DNA from: an uncultured Verrucomicrobiota bacterium
GTDB taxonomy: Bacteria > Verrucomicrobiota > Verrucomicrobiia > Opitutales > Intestinicryptomonadaceae
DNA length: 64,000 nt
Direction of reading: 5' to 3'
Assembly: GCA_949293415.1 (NCBI GenBank)
Contig: CASFDK010000044.1
Location: 1-64,000, forward strand
A program made the position numbers and the translations under genes. Numbering within the stretch: the stretch's first letter is position 1; each line of letters starts with the position of its first letter. Below the pieces are notes generated by a model. The model was not told where the DNA came from. It made no database searches and saw nothing but the letters and a program-made list of their open reading frames with translations. Shown here one piece after another: positions 1 through 8,027 of the stretch.

Positions 1-405
1 CTTAAACTCGTAAGCCAGCTTTATCGCAGGATTGTTCTCAAAAAACTTTTCCAATCGCTCTCGTTCTTCGGAGTTCAACCTATCTCCACGTTTTCGCAAT
101 GGGTATGTCAACTTTCTATTCCATTTTACTTCTTCTTGGGTACGCGCCTTTATGACTACATCGTATATCCGCCCGTCTATCGACGCCAATTATGCTTTCC
201 TGTAATAGTGGTCGTAAAATACAACCTTCTTATGCCCGCACCCGCGACAAGACGGTATACCGTCTTGTTTGTATTCCAACCTCGCAAAAAAGTCTCGACC
301 TTTTCGCCAACTTCGTATTACTCTATAAAAACTAAACAACATCAGAGGCATTGTAGGACTTCCGTCCTCTTTGCCTCCCTTTTTTTCTACTTCTTCTACA
401 CTCAT
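1..405 (-). pseudogene. Decayed ISL3-like transposase remnant, cut by the left edge
   Basis: The minus strand from 405 reads a short Cys-rich zinc-ribbon-like segment (CRGCGHKK, about residues 53-60), then hits an in-frame TAA at 190-192. The same frame stays open from 189 to the window edge. That second part (ending LNSEERERLEKFFENNP and then AIKLAYEFK) resembles the C-terminal helix region of ISL3-family transposases, where a similar 'ee-re-le..l..np' run is common. The catalytic DDE core expected between the two parts is missing, so this looks like an internally deleted and stop-interrupted copy. Family assignment rests on recalled motif similarity only; that it is non-functional is clearer than which family it is. 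Confidence 0.5.
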
Positions 406-654
406 CCCACTATCTTTGACGATGAGCGTGAAAATGTAAGTACTTGAAAACTAGGGTTCAACAAAAAGCCAAGTAGTACGAAAACCGCAACTAAACTGCA
501 ACAGTGTCTCGGACATTTCAAAGTGGCGACACTTTTCTGAAGTCCTATTTTAGCGGGTTTGAAGGGAATTTCTGTATAATTTTCCGGAATTATCTAATTT
601 ATGCTTGTTGTCAACATAAACTTTCCCAACGTTTAGACACGGATGATTATCAAA

Positions 655-1614
655 TTATTCTATCTGGCAAAATAAATCATCAGCAAAATCCACTTGAGCC
701 TGTTTTATTGCTTTCTGTGCAATATTAAAATACTTTTGTATTTTTTCTATTCCGATATATTTACGATTCAATTTTATGGCAGCAATAGCTGTCGTACCAC
801 TTCCTAAAAATGGGTCGAGCACTACATCGCCTTTGTCAGTATATAGTTTTATTACGCGAGATGCTAAAGTTAATGGAAACATAGCAGGATGTATATTATT
901 TGCTCTTACGCTAGATATTTCCCAAATTTGTCTATACCCCCAATCTTTCCATTCTTGTGGTGTAAGACGTTCTCTATTTACAACATATTCGCCAGGTTTC
1001 CAGAAAACATATAAGTCCTCAGCTTCGCTTACGGACTTCAAAGTATTTGTTGTCCATTTACAGTTTGCCCACGCCGGGTCTTTTTTCCATATTCTTTTAT
1101 CATATAGAAACAGTCCTGTATCATATGCATATTGTTCAAGATTACCACCAACTAACTTTACATGAGTTCCTGTCGCATATCTTCCTCCTCTGATGTTATT
1201 GCCATTGAGACGCCTATCAATGGTTTGTTCACTACAGTTGAGTAAAGATGCAAGTTGGTTCCTATTAAAATGAGGGTATTCTTGCTTAGCTTTAATGACC
1301 ATTTCTTTTGTCACTGCACACTTCCTATTTGATGGATTCGCCCCCATAATTTTAGGCATTTTCTCGTCCTTAAAAGACAATATGTCAGCAATGTTAATAA
1401 CAAGGAATCCACCAGGCTTTAATATTCTAAAGTGCTCAGAAATAACCGTTTTAAGCATTTTTTGCCACGTATCATAGGATTCATCCTTCTCATATTCTTT
1501 AGCAAGAAAATATGGAGGTGACCAAAAAGAGAGAGCAATACTATTTCCTTCAATCTCTTTCAGTAATTCGCATGAATTACCCAAATAAATATTATTATTT
1601 TTTATTTTAGCCAT
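655..1614 (-). CDS. Type II DNA methyltransferase, beta-class, probably N4-cytosine
   Basis: About 319 aa. The catalytic motif SPPY lies near residues 32-35 and the AdoMet-binding motif DPFLGSGTT near 267-275. This order (motif IV before motif I with the recognition region between) defines the beta class. A Ser-first SPPY usually marks N4-cytosine methylation, though some N6-adenine enzymes share it. The middle carries an HTH-like stretch (RNQLASLLNCSEQTIDRRL). I chose the start at 1614 because it overlaps the stop of the upstream nuclease by 8 nt (ATGGCTAA), an arrangement typical of translational coupling; an open start at 1650 also exists. It should protect host sites from the adjacent endonuclease. 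Composition is markedly more AT-rich than the core genes to the right. Confidence 0.85.
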   Translation of the reverse strand: MAKIKNNNIYLGNSCELLKEIEGNSIALSFWSPPYFLAKEYEKDESYDTWQKMLKTVISEHFRILKPGGFLVINIADILSFKDEKMPKIMGANPSNRKCAVTKEMVIKAKQEYPHFNRNQLASLLNCSEQTIDRRLNGNNIRGGRYATGTHVKLVGGNLEQYAYDTGLFLYDKRIWKKDPAWANCKWTTNTLKSVSEAEDLYVFWKPGEYVVNRERLTPQEWKDWGYRQIWEISSVRANNIHPAMFPLTLASRVIKLYTDKGDVVLDPFLGSGTTAIAAIKLNRKYIGIEKIQKYFNIAQKAIKQAQVDFADDLFCQIE

Positions 1615-2593
1615 CTTGTATACAGATTTCTCGAACTCTCCAACTGTCAATTTTTTTTAATATATCGAATGACACTCTGGCTCGTATTTTACGTAAATCT
1701 TTTGATTTGTCATCTTTACCAGGGAAAAAGAGTTTAGGATGCTGCTCAATATAATTTGGTTCTTTTGTCAGAAGTAAACCATTGGGAATACTTGCTACTT
1801 TAATTTTATTCAATGGTTGACCTATGTTAACATTGCCTTTATGCATCATGCTATAGACAGGTTTTATGGCAAAAGTAACGAGCGGAGCAATCGTCTCGTC
1901 ACTTAATACGTAAATTGGAGAAAGAGAACACAAAAAATCATGTGTTGCAAACTTTCCTGTTGCTTTAATTGGTGCATTCTTAACACCATCTTCAATATTG
2001 TTCCACACTCCAGACCCAGAAATTTGATATGGGGACATGACTGCGTGATTGAAATCGTCTCTTGGTCCCGCTGATTTTATGTCAATAAAAACCCATACAG
2101 AGTTAGTAATACCAAGTATTTTCTTAATTCTTTCACTTGATATAATACATCTATCATCGGAACCAGATGGTAATCCTGAATCCTTTATTCCAAAATTAGC
2201 CGCAAAATATCTTGACAACTTATTACCAAAAACCTGTTCTCCGACTTCAATCCAAGGGTATTGGTCACCTATAGGTGACCTTCCTCGGTCTAACGGAGGA
2301 TAGTTTTTCCAAAACGAATACAAATATGAAGCCTCGTTGTAATCACGGCTAATTTCTGGTAGATGTAGGTCAATGAAATGAATAATTTCATTCATTACAA
2401 ACTTTTCTACGGCTATAAGTTTAGAAAAATTATTGATATAATATTTAACTGCAAAGTTGTATTTATCAAACTGCATTTCTTTATACTGATTAAACATAGC
2501 ATTTTTATTTGATGTTGTAGTCAATAGCTTTTTTGTCTGTTCCGAATAATTGAACAATCGGTCGGTGCCGTTATAGAATTCACACCTCTTCAT
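1607..2593 (-). CDS. Type II restriction endonuclease, BglI-like
   Basis: 328 aa. A PD-(D/E)xK-type active site can be proposed: D146 or D147 in SGSDDR, then D171 and K173 in VFIDIKS. The D-25-D-x-K spacing is close to that I recall for BglI (D116, D142, K144). The following stretch GPRDDFNHAVMSPYQISGSG and the upstream RGRSPIGDQYPWIEVGE are also BglI-like from memory. BglI cuts GCCNNNNNGGC; whether this enzyme has the same specificity is inference. It is immediately upstream of, and overlaps, its cognate methyltransferase. No controller (C) protein gene is visible. The sequence is AT-rich, consistent with transfer. Confidence 0.72.
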   Translation of the reverse strand: MKRCEFYNGTDRLFNYSEQTKKLLTTTSNKNAMFNQYKEMQFDKYNFAVKYYINNFSKLIAVEKFVMNEIIHFIDLHLPEISRDYNEASYLYSFWKNYPPLDRGRSPIGDQYPWIEVGEQVFGNKLSRYFAANFGIKDSGLPSGSDDRCIISSERIKKILGITNSVWVFIDIKSAGPRDDFNHAVMSPYQISGSGVWNNIEDGVKNAPIKATGKFATHDFLCSLSPIYVLSDETIAPLVTFAIKPVYSMMHKGNVNIGQPLNKIKVASIPNGLLLTKEPNYIEQHPKLFFPGKDDKSKDLRKIRARVSFDILKKIDSWRVREICIQDG

Positions 2594-2650
2594 GAAATAA
2601 TTAAAATTGTATATTATTTGTGATTATAAATTTTACATTACGAGTATACA

Positions 2651-2790
2651 TTATTTCACGGCCAAGTCAAGACATTTCGTGAACGCTTCATCAACATTTC
2701 GATGGTTCAACCGAAAACAGAACTCGTCGATGTACTTCTGCATGTGCTTAGACTACGAGTAATTCATAAAGGCTGGAAGCAAATTACATC
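2651..2790 (-). pseudogene. IS1595-like transposase C-terminal remnant
   Basis: Read on the minus strand, positions 2743 to 2651 give MQKYIDEFCFRLNHRN, then VDEAFTKCLDLAVK and a stop. The pattern 'kH-q-YidEFcFR-NhR' is characteristic of the C-terminus of IS1595/ISXO2-like transposases. The frame upstream reads NYS, a TAG stop, then SKH, so the reading frame is already broken. Only the last 40 or so codons remain. It lies just upstream of the restriction endonuclease and marks past insertion at the island edge. Confidence 0.55.
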
Positions 2791-3052
2791 AATCACAAAA
2801 ATCCCCTCATAGCGAAGCAACCAAAATCAAATTTTCCATATTGCATTTCGCAATATCCTGAAAATTATATAGTAGAAAGGCTGACGCTGAGTTTTCGGAG
2901 GTCGACTCCTCAAAATGTTCAAATTGATAAAGATAAGGTACATATAAAAATAGGCATTGCAACTAAACGCAACTGGCGTTCGCCGTTAAAATTTGCTTGC
3001 TGGTAATAAATGACTTGTGAATTTCGGCGTATTTCCCCCCTCTCCGCGTTTT

Positions 3053-3086
3053 AAATTTCACACGAACCCGTGTGAAATTTTTTTTG
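3053..3086 (+). terminator. Perfect 12-bp palindrome followed by T-run
   Basis: AAATTTCACACG (3053-3064) pairs perfectly with CGTGTGAAATTT (3069-3080) across a 4-nt loop and is followed by more T residues. It looks like a Rho-independent terminator on the plus strand, although no gene is recognised directly upstream on that strand. An alternative is an operator or a relic of a mobile element end. Confidence 0.5.
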
Positions 3087-3181
3087 CCCATTCGCCGCTA
3101 ATCCGCTCCACAAACGGATTTGCGGCGCACAACCCATTTAACACGGTTCGTGTTTTCATTCTGTATTTCGAACCTCCCCGC

Positions 3182-3236
3182 GCCCAAAATCAATCAAGTC
3201 GATTTACTCCCTTAGCTTCCTGCTCTGATTTTGGGC
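3182..3236. repeat. 11-bp inverted repeat with 33-nt spacer
   Basis: GCCCAAAATCA at 3182-3192 is exactly repeated in inverted form as TGATTTTGGGC at 3226-3236. It lies between the restriction island and the first core gene. The spacer shows no tRNA-like or riboswitch-like pattern that I recognise. Confidence 0.5.
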
Positions 3237-3436
3237 ACAGCGTACGGCTTCAATGCAAGTATTAAATCAGGCGTTTGCCAATATAAATACCACTTTCAAT
3301 GTGTATATGCACAAGAAAAAACGAGGAGCGCGGTTATCGGAATCGAGCATAGCCGCCAATACTGCTACGGGGTTTTTGCTTTACTTTTTACTGCCATTTT
3401 GGGAGCATTGCGCATCTTTTGTTCGAAGAATCCATC

Positions 3437-3973
3437 ATGACTTTACTGCAATCGACATATCTTTTCGCCGCTTTATTGGTGCTCGTCGGGGTGCCGTTCG
3501 CCTTTTTTACGGCGGCTTTTGAAAAGCCCGTTTTCGCGTTTTTGCGCAGTATCAAGGCTGCCGTTATTACCTTCGGCGGTTCGGGACTCTGGTTCCTTTA
3601 TGTGTTGTCGCAGCTTGGCGAGTCCGATTTCGGCAACATCAAGGGGCTTTTGATTGCCGTATTCGGCGGCGCGGGGCTGTTGGCGTTTTTCTATCTCAAC
3701 GATTTCCTTTCGGTGCGCGGATTGTGTGTATTCTCGCTTTTGATTGCGCGCGAATTTCTCGATTCGGCGTTTATGCAGGAGCCGTCCTCGCGGCTGGTAT
3801 TGGTATCGCTTTCGTATGTGCTTGTTGTAGCCGCGCTGTATCTGGGGGCAATACCCTACCGTCTGCGCGACTTCTTCACGTTCCTTTTTGAAAAACAAAT
3901 CCGCGCGAAGGCATTCGGTTTTGCGCTGCTTGCCTGTGCGGCGGCGTTGGTTGTTGCGTCGTTTGCGTACTAA
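3437..3973 (+). CDS. Conserved-looking integral membrane protein, unknown function
   Basis: About 178 aa from the ATG at 3437 (an in-frame start 18 nt upstream is also open). Hydrophobic segments cover most of the length (around residues 5-30, 38-55, 68-88, 94-112, 120-140 and 158-175), so five or six membrane passes are likely. There is no catalytic or transporter motif that I can name. It ends 4 nt before gmk and is probably cotranscribed with it. Confidence 0.7.
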   Translation: MTLLQSTYLFAALLVLVGVPFAFFTAAFEKPVFAFLRSIKAAVITFGGSGLWFLYVLSQLGESDFGNIKGLLIAVFGGAGLLAFFYLNDFLSVRGLCVFSLLIAREFLDSAFMQEPSSRLVLVSLSYVLVVAALYLGAIPYRLRDFFTFLFEKQIRAKAFGFALLACAAALVVASFAY

Positions 3974-3977
3974 AATT

Positions 3978-4568
3978 ATGGGCGAAAAAAACATCATTTT
4001 GATAATAAGCGGTCCTGCGGGCAGCGGAAAAAATACGGTTGCGGAGCGGCTGATGGGAGAATACGGCAATGTAAAGCGCGTGATTACGAGCACGTCGCGT
4101 CCGCCCCGCGGCGCGGAAGTGGACGGGATAGACTACCATTTTCTGTCGCCCGAGCAGTTTGAAAGGGACATTGCCGCCGGCAAATTTTACGAGTATGCAA
4201 AGGTTCACGACCGTTATTACGGCACTTCGAAAAAAGCCGTTTCGGAAAGTCTCGAGCGCGGCAACGACCTCATTTTGATTATCGACGTGCAGGGTGCCGA
4301 AACGTGGCGCAGGATTGCCGCGGAGCATCCCGAGCTTGCCGAAAAGCTAACAAGTGTTTTCATTGCGCCTGATTCGATTGACGAGTTGCGCAGGCGGCTG
4401 AAGGGGCGCGCGACGGAATCGGATGCGGACATCGACCGACGGATGAAGACCGCCGAGTACGAGTTCGGGCAGGCGGACAAGTTCGACCGACGCATAGACT
4501 CGAAGACGAAGGACGAAGACTACGCCGCGCTGAAAAAAATCTATCTCGATATAAAGGGCGTAAAATAG
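3978..4568 (+). CDS. gmk: Guanylate kinase
   Basis: 196 aa, the usual length. It phosphorylates GMP to GDP with ATP in the cytosol. The P-loop reads GPAGSGKNT near residues 12-20, where most family members have Ser or Gly instead of Asn. The GMP-binding region STSRPPRGAEVDGIDYHF follows at about 37-54, and IDVQGAETW and the Arg-rich LID (LRRRLKGR) are present. I chose the ATG at 3978, which begins MGEKN; an upstream extension in the same frame overlaps the preceding gene and lacks family similarity. A strong terminator follows. Confidence 0.93.
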   Translation: MGEKNIILIISGPAGSGKNTVAERLMGEYGNVKRVITSTSRPPRGAEVDGIDYHFLSPEQFERDIAAGKFYEYAKVHDRYYGTSKKAVSESLERGNDLILIIDVQGAETWRRIAAEHPELAEKLTSVFIAPDSIDELRRRLKGRATESDADIDRRMKTAEYEFGQADKFDRRIDSKTKDEDYAALKKIYLDIKGVK

Positions 4569-4586
4569 CGCGATACCCAATCGAAA

Positions 4587-4625
4587 AAAATGCGGAACGG
4601 TTGTATTTGCCGTTCCGCATTTTTT
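4587..4625. terminator. Bidirectional Rho-independent terminator
   Basis: AATGCGGAACGG (4589-4600) pairs with CCGTTCCGCATT (4610-4621) around a 9-nt loop, with A-runs on the left and T-runs on the right. It can end gmk on the plus strand and the glycosidase gene on the minus strand. Confidence 0.85.
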
Positions 4626-4643
4626 GTTTGGTTGTATCGTTTT

Positions 4644-7600
4644 TTATTTTTTCGTGAGAACCGATATTTTGCCGACGTTGCCGAATTCAACTTGGCAGTA
4701 GTCGATATTCCACTTCCGCGATTTCCACGTTCCGTTTGCGAACGCCTTGAGCGAATCGAAGAATTTTTCGCCGCGCGGCAGGTCTTGGATTGTATAGAAG
4801 CGCGGCCAAATGTCCATCAGTTCGCCGAGAACGTTGTGCGGGCAGTCCATCAGATTCCTCAGCGAAGCGTACAAGACGACTTCGATTTTGCTTTCGGGTT
4901 TCGAGACGGAATCGGTTATGTCGAGCTCGAACGGCGCGTGTTTGATTACGCCCGCGCGTTTGCCGTCGACAAGCACTTCCGCCACGGGGCAGTCGAGATT
5001 GCCGAGCTTGAGCACCATACGTTCGCCGTCTTTTTTGGGAGTCTCAACGTCCGCCGAGTATGCGAGTCTGCCCGAGTAGAACGGAAGTCCGTTTGCGGTC
5101 GCGTCGCCGAATTTGAGCGGCGCGGGGTTTGTGATTGCAAGCGCGTCCTTTTTTATCATCACAAGGTTCGGTATTTTCGCCTTATAGTCGAGATTGCGCT
5201 TGTTGACGGGGCGCACGCCCGTATCTACCGAAACGACTGAGAAATCGCCGACCAGATAGACGGCTTCAAGTTCGGTGCCGTATCTGCGCCACTGCGGTTT
5301 GTATGTCGCAAGGTCTCCGTACTTGAAATTGCGGTAGTGCATTTCGATTGTATTTTTGCCCTCTTTTGCAAGTCCCGTGATGTCGATGGGCATCCAGCGG
5401 AAATCGCGCCACGCGGGCAGCCCAGCGTACTTCACTTCCGCGCCGTTGACCCTGATTTCCGCGCGTTCGGGATATTCCACGACAAGGCGCAGTTTGCGAT
5501 TGGGGTCGAAATTCTTTGCCACAAAGGAATAGACAACCTTCACGTCGCCGTCGTATTTTATCGAATTCAGATAGTTCATTGCCTCGAGTACGGGAACTTC
5601 GCCGCCGATGCGTTTTTTTTCGCCGTCGTACGAGAACGAAACATAGTCGAGTGTCATCGAATTGTCGTCGAGACGCCGCGCGTTCCACTTCGGAACTTCG
5701 CGTTCGGCAACGGTTTTCGGCTGCGGCGCGATGTCCGATTTTGGCGACTCCGCGGAAACGCGGACGTACATTGCGCCCGCCGTCTCGATTGAAATCGGCA
5801 GTTCGAGCGATCCGTTTTTCTTTTCGGCGGCGACGTCGGAAATTGCGCCCGTTTCAACGTCGAGCAACTGCGCGCGAGAGAAACCGCCGCGAATTTTCGC
5901 AATGCCGTCGAATCTTTCGGTACGGCTGAGGTTTGTGAGCATAATCAGGCGCGAACCGTCGTTGAGGTTGCGCACGTGCGTCCAGAGCTGCGAAGCGTCG
6001 CCCGACTTTTTCCCGAGCTTCACGAATGCGGGCGAGAACTTTTCGATTTCCGCGCCCAAGTCTTCCGTCTTTACCGACTTCACGCCGGCGAAGAACGCCT
6101 CGAGTTCCGCCGACTTTTCGCCGTCGACATATTTCGGCGCGCTGCCCGCACTCAAAATCAGACCGCCCGCCGCCTTGAACTTTTTGAGTTTGTCGAATGT
6201 GGAGGGTCTGATTGTGTCGATTTCCGGCACGACGACGACCTTGTACGACATCTGCCCGATTACGATTCTTTTACCGTCCACGAAGCCGTTTTCCTCGAGT
6301 ATTTGCTCGTCGCCCAAGTCGAATGTCAACTGTTGGGCGCAAATCTGTTCCACCATCGGGCGGAACGATTCGGAAATTTTGGAAACGCGTTCGCGAGCAG
6401 AGCGCGGCACAGGACGGGTTGTGGAACCCTTTGTTTCAAGAATCCAATTCATCGCAACGCTCTCCTGCGGATGGAGCACGAGAATGTCCGCCGCATATTT
6501 GCCTTGCGCCATTGCATAGCACGCGCGGGCGAGCGGAACGTCGATGTACGAATTGAGATTCCACCACGACTGTTGGTAGTTTATATTTTGAGGGAAGTCG
6601 CGCTTGCGGCAACCCGTCATCGAGAAAAGGCTGAGGTGCGGTACAATCAGATTCACACCCAAAATCATCTGCTGATGCGTAATCCACTCGCGGTCTTCGA
6701 ACGACAAAGAACCTCCGCTGCAGCCGTACATTTCGGAAAGCATACGCATTTTGCCCATTTGGTTGCAAACACTCTGGCACTGCTTGCCTGTCTGCGCCCC
6801 GAATACCCTGCGGCTGAGATGGTCGATTCCGGGAATGCCCATTTTGCGGTAGTACGGCATTACCCTGCCGCTCCATCTGTGTTGGTTTGTGGCAGTATCC
6901 TCAGCCATACAGTGTCCCGTCAGGGCTGCACCGCGCGCTGAAAGATAGTCGCCTATCTGACCCATAAAATTCTTTTCGAACAGTGAATTGAGCGTGCGGA
7001 AATATTGCAGGCGGAATTTTTTCGCGCCGTCGCATTCGCTGAACAGTTTGAAGAGATGCGGAACGGGATCGTATCCGTAAACCTTTTTAAACTCCCCGAT
7101 AAAATCGGACGAGTAGGGAACGGTAGTGTTCCAATCGCCGTATTCCTTTTGGCTTGTAAGCGCGGGCTCGTCGGTGAATTCGGCAACGATTGTCGAGCCG
7201 TAAACGTCCTTGTAGCGGTCGAAGTACGATTCGTACGCCAACCGTCTGAATTCGCCCATCGCCTTTTTCGACATCGTATCGACATACGAAGTGCCGTTGA
7301 ACCACGAATTGCCCTGCTTCGCGCGGCATACGTAAATCTGGACATTTTTCTGCGGCTCGCCGAGCGGCGTTGCTTCGGGAGGAACCGGCATACCCACGGG
7401 ACGGGCGAAAAGCGATTTCATTACATAGTTGATATCCGCCTTCAAAACCGCGCCGCCGCTGTATCCGCTCGGCCACTTGTCTTCGTCGTAGAGCCAGACA
7501 TACATTCCGAGCTTGCGGCTTTCGTCCACGCACGCGTCGACCGCCTTGAACCAGTCCTCGCCAAGATATTCGGTTAGCAGACCCGTGCGGCTGTGGACCA

Positions 7601-7877
7601 TCGAGCCGCCCCACCCCGCTTCTTTCATAAGGCGCAGTTGCCGTCTAACTTCCGAAGGCTCCATTTCCTCGTTCCAACTCCAGAACGGCACGATTCTATA
7701 CGATGCGGGCGGATTCTTGAAGTCGTCCGCCGAGAATTGCGAATTTTTGTCGTACTGCAAAGCAACCGCGCACTTCTTTTCGGGTACGGGTTGCGTGTTT
7801 TCGACCCCGCCCGTACATGCGCCCAATGCGAGCGCGGCGAATGCGAAGATATAACAGGGTAGTTTGCTGCCTTTCAT
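4644..7877 (-). CDS. Large lipoprotein glycoside hydrolase, GH106-like
   Basis: About 1077 aa from the ATG at 7877; an upstream open extension adds 31 residues before a clear lipoprotein signal. That signal ends in a lipobox at L18-G-A-C21, so the mature protein should be lipid-anchored at the envelope. The N-terminal catalytic part has VPFWSWNEEMEP near 63-74, an 'mkeaGwGG' stretch near 84-91 and YDEDKWPSGYSGG at 130-142. These are typical of the GH106 alpha-L-rhamnosidase clan. C-terminal parts around residues 800-1050 look like beta-sandwich carbohydrate-binding modules. The likely role is removing rhamnose or a similar sugar from plant or host glycans. The gene stands alone between two terminators. 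Confidence 0.7.
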   Translation of the reverse strand: MKGSKLPCYIFAFAALALGACTGGVENTQPVPEKKCAVALQYDKNSQFSADDFKNPPASYRIVPFWSWNEEMEPSEVRRQLRLMKEAGWGGSMVHSRTGLLTEYLGEDWFKAVDACVDESRKLGMYVWLYDEDKWPSGYSGGAVLKADINYVMKSLFARPVGMPVPPEATPLGEPQKNVQIYVCRAKQGNSWFNGTSYVDTMSKKAMGEFRRLAYESYFDRYKDVYGSTIVAEFTDEPALTSQKEYGDWNTTVPYSSDFIGEFKKVYGYDPVPHLFKLFSECDGAKKFRLQYFRTLNSLFEKNFMGQIGDYLSARGAALTGHCMAEDTATNQHRWSGRVMPYYRKMGIPGIDHLSRRVFGAQTGKQCQSVCNQMGKMRMLSEMYGCSGGSLSFEDREWITHQQMILGVNLIVPHLSLFSMTGCRKRDFPQNINYQQSWWNLNSYIDVPLARACYAMAQGKYAADILVLHPQESVAMNWILETKGSTTRPVPRSARERVSKISESFRPMVEQICAQQLTFDLGDEQILEENGFVDGKRIVIGQMSYKVVVVPEIDTIRPSTFDKLKKFKAAGGLILSAGSAPKYVDGEKSAELEAFFAGVKSVKTEDLGAEIEKFSPAFVKLGKKSGDASQLWTHVRNLNDGSRLIMLTNLSRTERFDGIAKIRGGFSRAQLLDVETGAISDVAAEKKNGSLELPISIETAGAMYVRVSAESPKSDIAPQPKTVAEREVPKWNARRLDDNSMTLDYVSFSYDGEKKRIGGEVPVLEAMNYLNSIKYDGDVKVVYSFVAKNFDPNRKLRLVVEYPERAEIRVNGAEVKYAGLPAWRDFRWMPIDITGLAKEGKNTIEMHYRNFKYGDLATYKPQWRRYGTELEAVYLVGDFSVVSVDTGVRPVNKRNLDYKAKIPNLVMIKKDALAITNPAPLKFGDATANGLPFYSGRLAYSADVETPKKDGERMVLKLGNLDCPVAEVLVDGKRAGVIKHAPFELDITDSVSKPESKIEVVLYASLRNLMDCPHNVLGELMDIWPRFYTIQDLPRGEKFFDSLKAFANGTWKSRKWNIDYCQVEFGNVGKISVLTKK

Positions 7878-7968
7878 AAATGTAATAAAATTGGTTGTGG
7901 ATTTCTGGGTATCAGAAAGCCGTCCGCGTTTCAATGTTTTTTCCAAGATATTCCCAAAATATCGACAC

Positions 7969-8012
7969 AAAAAAACGGGGCATCGATCGGAACCGACGGA
8001 TACCCCGTTTTT
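7969..8012 (-). terminator. Terminator after fabD
   Basis: AAAAACGGGG (7971-7980) and CCCCGTTTTT (8003-8012) form a stem whose loop contains a further imperfect hairpin. On the minus strand it lies just after the fabD stop and ends in a T-run. Confidence 0.75.
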
Positions 8013-8027
8013 GCGGATTTGTTTTTT

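Larger units (their letters stand above)
2594..3436. other. Long intergenic stretch without an intact gene
   Basis: About 840 bp with no convincing gene. It holds a transposase remnant near the left side, a strong palindrome with a T-run at 3053-3086, a weaker AACACG/CGTGTT hairpin at 3140-3154 and an 11-bp inverted repeat at 3182-3236. Base composition changes from AT-rich to the GC-rich core near 3000, so the right border of the restriction island probably lies here. Short open frames in this stretch have no supporting features. Confidence 0.6.

Noticed and set aside
3017-3522. Three overlapping small plus-strand frames
   Set aside because: They run over palindromes and into the start of the membrane protein in other frames; no domain, signal or ribosome-binding site.
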